A DNA stretch of 64,000 nt from contig CP141143.1 in assembly GCA_035235625.1 (NCBI GenBank), positions 27,786,592 through 27,850,591 on the forward strand, given 5' to 3'. This DNA comes from Saururus chinensis (lineage: Eukaryota > Streptophyta > Magnoliopsida > Piperales > Saururaceae). Positions 54,267 through 64,000 of the stretch are shown here, piece after piece (within the stretch, counting starts at the first letter, position 1; the number at the start of each line of letters is the position of its first letter). The position numbers and the translations under genes are program-made. The notes under the pieces were generated by a model that was given only the letters and a program-made list of their open reading frames with translations, was not told where the DNA came from and ran no database searches.

Positions 54267-54406
54267 TTACAAATCTCAGCACAACCTTACTTAAACTCGA
54301 ATTTCATACTAATAATCTTACCATCATACACTTACGGTTACAAATCTCAGCACAACCTTACTTAAACTCGAATTTCATACTAATAATCTTACCATCATAC
54401 ACTTAC
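54267..54406. repeat. 71 bp tandem duplication, almost identical copies
   Basis: Copies start TTACAAATCTCAGCACAACC at 54267 and 54338 and are nearly identical to the end, so this duplication is recent relative to the others. Confidence 0.93.
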
Positions 54407-57328
54407 CGCCTTACATCTTACACCAACCACCTTAAAACTAAATCATCTTACTCGAACTCCTCAAATGACACCCTTTAGACCTAAGTCTTGTCATCAAACC
54501 CTTACTAATTCCTTACTCATGATGCTTTTGTTACAATTCATATTACGTATTATGCATGTACAATTATGTCGTTATCTCTTACTAACTCACAATCACCCAA
54601 AGCGCTCCGAATGTTAAGTCTTCAATTCCTTGCATCCCCCACGTCTCCTACTCGTCGCTCCAACGTGCATCTAACTCAAACTGAACAAATTCTCCAATCT
54701 CATCAAATCCAACATTCGTCTTTCAATCTTGCCTTTCTTCTCCCAACATACAATCACAGTTTCCATGTCATAGCTTATGAAGTACCCCTTTGCCAAACTC
54801 ACAATCAAACACTTCTACTCGTGCCATGGATCACATACCACCAGTCCACAACGAAGATCACCCACTCTGGTCACATACATACGATTCATAGCAACTTACT
54901 ATGTACCCTTAGTCTCCACTAATATACGCACACAATTCACATACATACAACATGCTTTTATAATTAGCATAATCATGCAAACATTAAATTATAAACTCCT
55001 AGCATGCTACTACACAATCAAAGCACACTATAATGAAATTACAAGTTCAAGGTCCCCTACCTCGTAATCCACAGGAGTTTGATGGCAAGCAAACGACAGT
55101 GGCGGCGTCGATAGTGGAATTGGCGGAAAAAAGCATCGCACTGAGAGAGTTGTTATGTCCCAAGGATTTTTAGATATGCTGGAATTAATCTCGATAAAGT
55201 TAGATTAATTTCACTCGAAGCCAAAGGTTTGGACGCACTAAGGCGGCCGAACACAAGGTCGTGCCACTAGAAATGGCAAAAGCGACCACAAAATGGGGGC
55301 TGACTGATTAAAGGTCGGCCAATGGTTTAAAATACTTTGTTGGCCACAAAACATTAAAATGGACCACAAACTACAACCAGCAGTAATAATTCCGCATTGT
55401 TGAAGCCTCACAACATGGCGGAGGACTACTTGCGTACTCACGAACATAAGGGAGGCAGAGGAGGGCTTTAATGGCCAAATTGCCTAGTGACGGAGTTGTT
55501 CCATTGTCATACGCCTCAAAGGCGGTGCCTTTAGCCTAAACTACATGTGCAACACAAGTGTGCGCGGTAAAGGGAAACCCTAGGAAAGGTAAGTTATCGA
55601 TGGGTTCCGAAATGATTAGGCTAGTGGAAGCCGGATCCAACCACTCACGGGCAGAATCGGCTATCGAACAACACATGTACGTCTTTTCATAGCCAAACCC
55701 TAAAAACGGTGGTCTTTTAAGGGGCTAGGGTGGTCGGTCACGGAAGGGGTGAGGTTCACCAACAACGGTCCCTTAAACAAACTTGAGAGAGGAGAGTGTG
55801 GCCAACAAAGGTGGCGACAATTCTAACGTTACCCACAACCAAAACATTGTACAGACGATTGTGCATCAAGCACGGCTTATGGTGGAGGATCTCGGCACAA
55901 CATTGGTCGAGCCTTCAATGGGCTGAGTCTAATGGCTTACAATAATACTTCCCTTTGGAAGAATCGGAATTGAGGAACTCTTTCCCGTAGGTTTTGAGTC
56001 ATGCATAATAAAAGTGGGGTGCAGAGATAGAATCGGGTCAAAATTATTAGCCCTTGATGTCACTGGACCGGGCAAACCCCACGTTGGTTGAACATACGGC
56101 CCAACTCCACACGATGTTAGGTGGGACACCAGGTTGGCCTTAGGCTGGGGTGGGTCACTCGATAGCGGTCAGAGGTGTACCCCAAAGTTTAGGGGTGTCA
56201 GGTGTGTGCAGAAGACGTGCAAAGGAGGCACAGCCCCTTGCCGATATTGGGTCAAGCCAACATCCACAGTTGTTCACTAGCCGATGCTGGGCAGGAGAAC
56301 AACCGGTCAGAGAATTGAAGAGACACAATTCAGTTGGGGAGATGGAGTACCGGGCCAAGGTGATGGACACGCTATCATCAGCCACAATTGGTCAAACGGG
56401 GGTCGAGGGACAGACCTGGAACACAGTGGTGATTAAACAATCGCTAGACCACGACGATTCGAATAGACATTGACCCGATGTCATGCAATGTCAGTCAATG
56501 GAGAACGGACGCTACCGGAGAAGAAGAAAAAAAAACAGAGCAAAGATTTATCCGGAATCGAAACGGCAGAAAGAGGGGTGAAGGGATGGGGAAGGCAGTG
56601 ATTTAGTCAGAGGCTGTGGCCTTGCCATCACCAATTCAGGAGAAGGCCAACGGCCGGAGACAACCGGCACAGTCGTGGTTCACAACGCAGAGAAATGGGA
56701 AAAAGGTGAGATTTTTTATCCCGTTTGGAATAGAGCGGAGGGGGCTGAGGGAAACGGCAGCCAGGGCGGCGGCCGGGGTGGCAGTCTTAGCGTTGTTGGG
56801 GTGGGGGAAGGCCCAAGGCAGGACCACGGTGGCCAGCGACAAGCGGCACAACAGCAGGTCAAATACGAACAGAAAACAAAAAGAAAGGAGGCATAATTGT
56901 TTTTACCTCACGCCGGCGACAAAGGGGCAGGGAGCCCAAGATGAAGGTGGCTGGAGTTCACATTGGATGGGGTGGAGGTGTGGCGGCGGAGTGGCGGCCA
57001 TGCAAACGGAGGCGGCGGCGGCGAATCCAGCAAAAGCTTGTTCATAGACCGAAATGGGGTGGAAGCAAATGAGCGTCAATAGACGGCGGGGAGGCCGGGA
57101 CGGCGGTGGCCGGAGGTTGCTCTGGCCGGGGCGGAAACTATGGCAGTGAGCTGGCGGCCATGTAGCCGGCGGTGGCCGTGATTTGGGACAAAAATCAAGA
57201 TTTGGAATTTGTTGTACTAAAACAGGAAAGAGGAAACGGGGCACCGGTGGCCAGCGGAGCCAGGCCAGGGAGGCGGCGGCCTCGTCATCTAGCCAAGGCC
57301 GGCCGGGTGGAAGCCGGCGGCCACCGGC

Positions 57329-57424
57329 GGCCCCGCCTCTAGCCTCACACAGTGAAGGGCTGCCCCCGCTTTCACTGTTCATCCATTGGAGGCCCCACCT
57401 CTGGCCTCACACAGTGAAGGGCTG
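57329..57424. repeat. 34 bp direct repeat with 62 bp period in GC-rich zone
   Basis: CTAGCCTCACACAGTGAAGG and CTGGCCTCACACAGTGAAGG, each preceded by GGCCCCRCCT, at 57329-57362 and 57391-57424. Confidence 0.9.
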
Positions 57425-57731
57425 AGGCGCGCCCGATCCGCTTTATGTACATTGTTTTTTTTCATCTCTTCCTTTTCTTCTAGTTATGTTCTCCCGTGTC
57501 TCATCTGATTTTCGCACCAAAAAAATTTCCGGGATGCGTCAAGGCCCATGACCTGTGACTAAATACTATTCCCGACACTTACGATCATGAATATTACAAA
57601 TACAAATATGCCAAAGCGTCAAATTTCTTCATAAGAAATATGAGTAGAAAACTGCATAACATTATAGAAATTGTAGAAAGTAGCAGAAAAATGCAAAAAA
57701 ATTACAAAAAAATCAGGAATGTTACAACTAA

Positions 57732-58249
57732 AACTCTTAGTACTTTTAAAAATTATGATTAAGACTAAAAAGCACCATGATGAGTGTTCTTATTATTTAA
57801 CTAACAGAAGAATGCACCAAGGTGATAAAGATTAGGTTAATTTTCTTCATCTTGATGTTATGTCTCTATTTTTCTAAAACATTGCACATATTATGAGACT
57901 CAAGTCAATTTCAAAAGAAGAACTTGAATGTGATATTCAAGTAGCTTAAAGACTTGGGAATTTATAGTTTAGTATGGATTAGGAAATTAGAATTAGAGGA
58001 ACTTGCTAAAACTCTAAAATAAAATTGATATAATTTTTTTTACTCTTTCAAGAACATTGATGTTTTATTTTGTTAGAAAGAAAAAAAAAGAAGAAAGATT
58101 GTCCATGCAAAGTTGATGGAAAATGGTAATCTACTTAGGCCATCCTAAGCTAGTGTGAAAGCCTCCATTCACTTAACATCCAAAAGAAAAATTGGTGTGC
58201 AAAAGATAAGGAAAAGGGATGAAAGTAGAGAGGATTCAAAAAAAGCCAA
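57732..58249. other. Intergenic, nothing recognised
   Basis: AT-rich, A-tracts, no open frame or element end recognised. Confidence 0.6.
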
Positions 58250-58566
58250 GCCCTAAAAAAATAATCAAGAATGAAAAAGCTAAAATTGAAAAAGGCGAGG
58301 CATTAGAAAAATCATGAATCAGATTTGTGTTTTTTCGATTATTATTAGGCTTGTATAAGGGAATTCATGAGCCGAGCTAAGCTGAGTATTGGGCTTTTAC
58401 GGCTCGAGCTCGAATTGTTGAATTTCGGCTCGAAGCTCGAATAAGCTTGAAATTTTTAACTTGAGCCCAGCTTGAATTGGAAATCAAAAGCTTGGCTTGA
58501 GCTCGAGCTGAAATAAGTGAATCATGATCCTAGGCTCGAATTGGCTCGTACGAATAAAATTAAAAA

Positions 58567-58570
<4 letters not shown>

Positions 58571-58600
<30 letters not shown>
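58571..58600. repeat. (AT)15 microsatellite
   Basis: Uninterrupted AT run inside the hAT-like element. Confidence 0.95.
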
Positions 58601-58602
<2 letters not shown>

Positions 58603-59108
58603 AAAGTATATGAAGTATCACATAGACTAATATGCTTTTAATATTAAATATTAATAAATATATTTCAACAAGTATTATGACTACTTGCTGAACATCTGAC
58701 TATAATCATTGGGAAATAAAAAACCTATGACAAATGAGTTTTAGTTATATATGTTAAAAAAATGCATCATTACTATTTTTATCTCTTTATGTGCATATAA
58801 TCACTAAAAAAGATGCAAGGAATAAAAACTCATTTAGGCAACATTACCATATACTTCCTCGTATTTTCATTACTTTACATACTTATAAATCACTTATAAC
58901 GAACTATTCTTTAGCCTTAGTATGTCTCTAAAAATTTCTAAAGTATGTGTAAAAAAAGATATATTTTATAAGCTGAGGATGGTCCAAGTGTCATGCTTCA
59001 ACTTTTAAAAGAATATCTAATCATTCTTTTGTAAACTAAGGTTTGTTCCCCTAATGTCATGCTTCTTTTAGAAGTATTTTTAAGTATATTAGTGTGATAT
59101 CATGTTGA

Positions 59109-59210
59109 CCCTCCGTTATTTACTTATAGCTCCATTTGGTTTTTCAATTGAACTAATTTTAGTTCATCTTCAAAAACCAAATTGAGCTATTAATTTAGGA
59201 CAAAAGGAGT
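59109..59210. mobile_element. Degenerate Stowaway-like MITE, ~100 bp
   Basis: CCCTCCGTTATTTACTTATA and TTAATTTAGGACAAAAGGAG pair imperfectly; inner TAGCTCCATTTGG matches the copy at 59573. Confidence 0.6.
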
Positions 59211-59318
59211 ATATTAGTGTTTGTGTCTCCAATATTTTTATTTTTAATAAATATGTATCATATATAAAAATTATATATCCATGACAATTTAATGATGATA
59301 TATATAAAAATATATATA

Positions 59319-59505
59319 TGAGTTTGGGCTCACATACGTTAGTGTGAGCCAAGGCATTATTGGCCATCAGAGAGGGATTCGAGGGAACAACAAGACATAA
59401 AGCAATTTGTCTTCCGAGTTGTGTGTTGTTGGATCAAAATCTAAGGCGCACAAGATCGGGGCTCACATAGTCGTGAGTGAGCCTTGGCTCACATAAACGG
59501 GTCTC
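59319..59505. mobile_element. Relative of the 18980 MULE-like MITE
   Basis: Left arm GAGTTTGGGCTCACATACG plus AGTGTGAGCC pairs with right arm GGCTCACATAGTCGTGAGTG plus GGCTCACATAAAC. The right end CATAAACGGGTCTCTTAT is the reverse complement of a variant of the ATAAGAGTCCCGTTTATA left end at 18977. No clear target-site duplication. Confidence 0.6.
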
Positions 59506-59572
59506 TTATATCAGATATAATATATGATACTTGGTATTAGTACATATATGTGATTGTATCTCATTTTATATA

Positions 59573-59657
59573 CTCCATCCGTCCTAGGTTTATAGCTCCA
59601 TTTGATTTTTCAAAATGAACTAATCAAGTGGAGCTATTAATCTAGAACAGATGGGAG
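59573..59657. mobile_element. Stowaway-like MITE, 85 bp
   Basis: CTCCATCCGTCCTAGGTTTA and ATTAATCTAGAACAGATGGG plus AG are inverted ends, with TA on both flanks (59571-59572, 59658-59659). A second inner stem pairs TAGCTCCATTTGATT with AATCAAGTGGAGCTA. Confidence 0.85.
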
Positions 59658-59675
59658 TATGTCATATATATATAT

Positions 59676-59806
<131 letters not shown>

Positions 59807-61765
59807 TGTATTATTTATTTTATATATATATCATTCATATAAAATTTAAAAATTATATTCAAGTTTGAGCTTGAGTTCAAGCCGAGTAGAGTCAAGATCA
59901 AGTTTTATTTAAGCCGAGTCGAGCAACAGTATGCTCAAACTTGGCTCAAGCCTATTTGAGCCCAAATCAAGTTCGAGCTGAGCCCGATTTGAGTCGAGCC
60001 TGGTTCTAGTCGAGTTGAGCTGGGCTGGATCAATGAGCTAGCTTGGCTCGTTAACAGCCCTAGGCTTGTATATAATAGTGTCTAGTAAGTCAGATAAGGA
60101 AGACTTTGTCTATGCTAGAGTTTAAATAACTTTGTCTCATCTTGATTAGGTTGATCATGAAATTTTTTATTTTGAGAGAGACAAGGGTTAATTGATGCAT
60201 ATTAAAATAATAAAAGAGACCAGAATATCAATATGAAGAGGTTGGACTTAAAATTTACAAACCAATTAGCTGACTAATCAAAGTAAGGGAATAAATATCA
60301 TAAATCTTGTAAGAACATATCAGTCATATGTCAAGTTTATTGACTAATGTTTTTGTTAAAATATGTCTAGAAACCTTGGGTGTATAATGAGTCTTAAAAT
60401 TTGATTAGAGGTTGTTGTAGTCAAGTCAGATTTGGAATTGTAAGACTTAAAAAACGTATTCTTATGCTAAAGATAGAAGACTGAAGAATGTTGAAGTTTT
60501 TTAAGGCTAATTTAGATCAATTCACATACCAAAATTACTTGGAGAAGTTTCAAAAGCAATTTTAGGGGTTTCAAGACGTTTTAGGATAAAAAAGGAAAAA
60601 ATGTTAAAAGACAGACATAAAGATCGATTGCTGCACAATATGAAGAAGAGAACGATCAATCGGCATATGCTTTTTCCCTATGAAAAAGAAGCCGAGAGTT
60701 ATCGATCGCCATCGTTAATCAATTGATCGCTTGAAGTATCGTGCACAAAATAAATGGCAAATGATCAATTGTTGTTTGGAACAATCGATCGCTTGAAGGA
60801 CTAGTTACCCTAGTTAACCCATTCCGAATTTAATTTCTTTCCTTGTTGAAGCCAAAGAACAACATTGGTTTGGAAAGCTATATAAGGGTTAATAAATCAC
60901 GAATTTTAAGCAAGGAAAACCTAGAGGAGAGTAGAGAAGAAGAGTTTATACCTTTTGCATATTGTTTTCCAAGGAAGATTCACATGAAGCTTTGAGTTGA
61001 AGATTAATGGTGAATTCATAAAATTTTTCCACAACACCTAGAAAAATATTCAAAAGTGAAAACGCCAAATTGAAAAAAAATAGGGGCATAAGAAAAATGA
61101 TGAATGAGACTTGTGTTTATTCAATCATCATTAGGCTTGTATATAATAGTGTCTAGCAAGTGAGTTGAAAAGGACTTTGTCTATGCTAGAGTCTAGATAA
61201 CTTTGTCTCATCTTGATTTGGTTGATCATGAATTTTTTTATTTTGAGAGAGACAAGGGTTAATTGATGCATATCAAAATAATAAAAGAGATTGGGATATC
61301 AACATGAAGAGGATGAACTTAAATTTTACAAGCCAATTAGCCGACAAATCAAAGTAAGGGAATAAATAACTTAAATCTTTTAAGAACATATGTCATATGT
61401 CAACTTTATTGACTAATGTCTTTGTCAAAATTGTGACAACCCAGATTTTTGGTACGTTTCAAATATTAGAATTTTAATATATTAATAGAGTATTATTTTG
61501 AATGTTGTACCTAAAGGGTTATTGTAGAACTCTAAAAACCAAATATAAAGGTTTTTCAATCGTTTGAATTGGATGTGGTAGCCCTAAGTATAAATCGTGG
61601 GAGACGTACATCATAGGCGGACCCATGGTGAAACTACAGTAAAACCTATACTTGAGTAGTCTTGTTTTGAAGGGCTTGTCGATACGAGTCCATTAGTACC
61701 AAGAACGTATTATTCCAACGTATAGTTAAAAAGTTATAACAATTTAGAGTTTAGAAAAAAAGAAA

Positions 61766-61770
<5 letters not shown>

Positions 61771-61798
<28 letters not shown>
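61771..61798. repeat. (TA)14 microsatellite
   Basis: TA run inside the solo LTR, 60 bp before its CpG-rich stretch. Confidence 0.93.
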
Positions 61799-61802
<4 letters not shown>

Positions 61803-62069
61803 TTAGGTCGGTTGCACAAGTATTGCGTCAGCCAACACTGATGCAAGACAGCACGATGTCGCGCGGTTCGACCGCGCGCGGAACCACACTGCGCGGGTAC
61901 ACCGCGTGGCCATCAACGCGGGCCGCGCGTCGGTCCTGTGCCCGTGCGACAAACGAAACCCGCGTGTCGGGTTCCGTGCATCACATGCGATTCCGTGTGA
62001 TGGAATCGCGGGGTGCGTAGTGCCACCACCCGACGCATGGTGGACATGTGTTGTGCGATTCACAAACAC

Positions 62070-62077
62070 TATAAAAT
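62070..62077 (+). promoter_or_regulatory. TATA box of solo LTR
   Basis: ACTATAAAATCC directly after the CpG-rich U3-like part, about 640 nt from the LTR start. Confidence 0.5.
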
Positions 62078-62692
62078 CCGCCATTTTCTTTTTACTATTC
62101 ATTTCTACCACGAGTCAAAAACTTCTGACCCTCCGTTCCGAGCCGTTTTACGTCCGATTCGACCCGTTCAAAAGGCATTTCTAACTAAATCCAAGGTGCC
62201 GGATGCTGTGACGTAGGGGGTCTTAAACTCTAGTCTATGCTCTGCTCGTATACTTAATGTTTTATAGACCATTTTTAATCAGCCATACTTCTTTGCTTAT
62301 GCTTTCAGAAGAAATGCTCTACATATATCAAGTTTTATTTAATCGGAATTATGATACAATATGTGTATTTTTTGGATAGTTTTAGGGTTATACCTAGAAC
62401 TATATTTTCTCTCTGGATACCTACCGAGGAAATTATAAGTATTTGGCATGTGCACACATGTATGGAGTGTCATGGGAAAACTCTTGCCTTCTGAGCTTCA
62501 TGATGCCCCATGAGCATCGGAGGAACGCTGTTCGGTATCACAGCTTTGAATTTATCGTCATTGGATGAACCAGTGTTTTTATTGAATTATTTCTGAATCT
62601 GTTTATGTAATAAGTTCTCTTTAGCAAAAATAATTATTATTGTCTTTTATTTAGCATTAAATTAGATTTTAATTCTACCTACTGAGTATAAA

Positions 62693-62710
62693 AATACTCA
62701 CCCACCCCCA
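62693..62710 (+). other. LTR hairpin TGAGTAT-AAAA-ATACTCA
   Basis: Perfect 7 bp stem and 4 nt loop, followed by CCCACCCCC, 369 nt before the LTR end. Confidence 0.8.
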
Positions 62711-63740
62711 GACTCTACAGGTAGTAAAATTAACCCGGAGGTGTCAACCGAGGAATTGTCTACTTAGTTTTAATTTTTATCAATCTCTGTAATATTATGA
62801 CTTTTAAAAAAGGCTTGTTAAGCCTATATTTTGTAATATAACTGCGCTACATACAGTGTATTTTGGACTAGGCTCTAAATTACTATTATGTCATATGTAA
62901 TATCTTGGTTGTGCATCAACTCTGAAGTATTATAAATTATTATGTTTTATGCATTGTTATTTTTCTTTGGTCTGTAAGGTCGGCCGTCACGTTCGGTTTC
63001 ACGTGCGATGTAACATGTGCTGAGAGGGATACTAATTATGCATATTATGGCATATATTATGTTTTTGATGGTCACCACAAAAATTATGTCTATAAAACAT
63101 GAGTGTGTAATGAGTCTTAAAATCTAATTAGTGGTTGTTGTCGTTGAGTTAGATTTGGAACTAAAAGACTTAAAAAATAGGAGCAAACATATTCTTATGC
63201 TCATGACAAAAGACTAAAGAATGTTAAATTTTTTTGAAGCTTACTCAGATCACATTCGCATATAAAAATCACTTAGTGAAGTTTCAAAATTTATTCTAGG
63301 GGTTTCAGGAGGTTTTAGGATAAAAAGGGAAAAAATATAAATAGATAGAATGATTGATTGGCATATGATTTTGCCCTTTGTAAAATGAAGCCAAGAGTTA
63401 TTGATCGATTTCCTTCATTAATTGATCAATCGCTTGAAGTATCGTGCACAAAATAAATAGTGAACGATCGATCACGGTTTGGAATGAGCAATCACTTCAA
63501 TGACTAGCCACCCAAATTAAGCGATTCCGAATTAAATTTCTTTCCATGTTGAAGCCAAATACCTAAATTGGTTTGGAGAGCTATATAAGGGATAAAAAAT
63601 CATGAATTTTGAGAGAAGAAAACCTAGAGGAGATTATAGAATAAGGGTTTATACCTTTTGCATATTGTTTTCTAAAGAGGATTCACATGAAGCTTTGAGT
63701 TGAAGATCAAAGGTGAATTCATGAAGCTTTTCCACATCGA

Positions 63741-64000
63741 AAAAGAATTTCACATAGAAGTTTCAAAGAGGAGTTGTAGTATATCTTCGATGGGAGATTG
63801 AATATTTCTAAGGAAGCCAAAGTAAAAAACAACAAGAGGAGTTTGTTGAAGGCTAGAAGAAAAACAAAGACAAAGTAAGGAGGAATAAGAAGTTTTAAGT
63901 GTTTGAGGGAGAATACTTGAAGACCAACAACAAGAAAGATGTGTAGAGATCTCCACAAAAGGAGTTTGTGTTAGTGTTAAAATAAAGGTTAGTGGTTTGT
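63741..64000. other. Window end, nothing recognised
   Basis: A/G-rich on the + strand (T/C-rich on -), giving open frames on the minus strand that are compositional. Confidence 0.6.

Larger units (their letters stand above)
52577..57726 (-). mobile_element. Solo LTR, 5.15 kb (chromovirus-like)
   Basis: Starts TGTCACGCCCGAGG, ends CAGGAATGTTACA, with the exact 5 bp duplication ACTAA (52572-52576 and 57727-57731). The minus-oriented hairpin at 53059-53076 and the TGTAACATTCC right end give the orientation. No gag or pol sequence. Contains CTTACAC-rich sequence (53240-53540), short repeats (53761-53910), a 71 bp tandem duplication (54267-54406) and a GC-rich CCGGCGGC zone (56600-57430). The long open frames inside are compositional. 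Confidence 0.86.
61432..63079 (+). mobile_element. Solo LTR, 1.65 kb (chromovirus-like)
   Basis: Starts TGTGACAACCCAG, ends GATGGTCACCACA, with the exact 5 bp duplication AAAAT (61427-61431 and 63080-63084). Copy A of the surrounding repeat lacks the insert, giving an empty-site comparison. Contains (AT)n at 61771-61798, a CpG-rich stretch (61855-62060), a TATA box and the conserved hairpin. No coding sequence. Confidence 0.92.
61046..63740 (+). repeat. Copy B of the ~1.1 kb repeat, split by a solo LTR
   Basis: Parts 61046-61431 and 63080-63740 align with copy A in the same order and orientation, with a TATA-like GCTATATAAGG near 63581. After about 63740 the sequence departs from copy A and runs to the window edge without recognised features. 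Confidence 0.8.

Noticed and set aside
53239-54922. Open frames of 111 and 118 codons
   Set aside because: Low-complexity CTTACAC/CACAAT sequence inside the same solo LTR.
56616-57382. Open frames of 143 and 159 codons on opposite strands
   Set aside because: GC-rich zone within a solo LTR with exact TSD; overlapping on both strands, biased composition, no domain.

Overview
The window is plant nuclear DNA: AT-rich, with very long GT-AG introns, plant-type LTR retrotransposons, hAT, MULE and Stowaway-like elements, and long dinucleotide microsatellites. An angiosperm fits best; I cannot name the species.

Only one real gene is supported. It is the 3' part of a bacterial-type (type IA, topA-like) DNA topoisomerase I, on the + strand from the window edge to the stop codon at 35210. 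Nineteen exons join in one frame to 573 residues, with GT-AG at every junction. They carry the type IA core, including the active-site motif GLITYMRTDG, one C4 zinc finger split over two exons, and C-terminal repeats. In plants this family acts in chloroplasts and/or mitochondria. The transit peptide, TOPRIM domain and promoter lie upstream of position 1.

1-35210 is the gene. Its introns range from 88 bp to 13.7 kb. Intron 2 holds a LINE fossil and a minus-strand LTR remnant. Intron 3 holds a hAT element. Introns 11 and 13 hold MITEs. Intron 16 holds a decayed minus-strand Ty1/copia element split by a 4.5 kb solo LTR that itself carries a hAT element, and further on a foldback element. Several introns contain local tandem duplications of 110-300 bp.

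35211-64000 has no recognisable host gene. It contains a Stowaway-like MITE; an LTR (37.2-42.5 kb) interrupted by a solo LTR; an AT-rich repeat array (43.0-44.2 kb) next to a MULE zinc-knuckle relic; copia gag-like remains (51.4-52.3 kb); a 5.15 kb solo LTR; and two copies of a ~1.1 kb repeat, one interrupted by a hAT element and the other by a 1.65 kb solo LTR.

The strongest structural results are exact target-site duplications: 5 bp for four solo LTRs, 8 bp for three hAT-like elements and 9 bp for a MULE-like MITE. The LTRs also share a small hairpin, TGAGTAT-N4-ATACTCA, near their 3' ends. I found no new gene system; the interest lies in the nesting and in this shared LTR motif.
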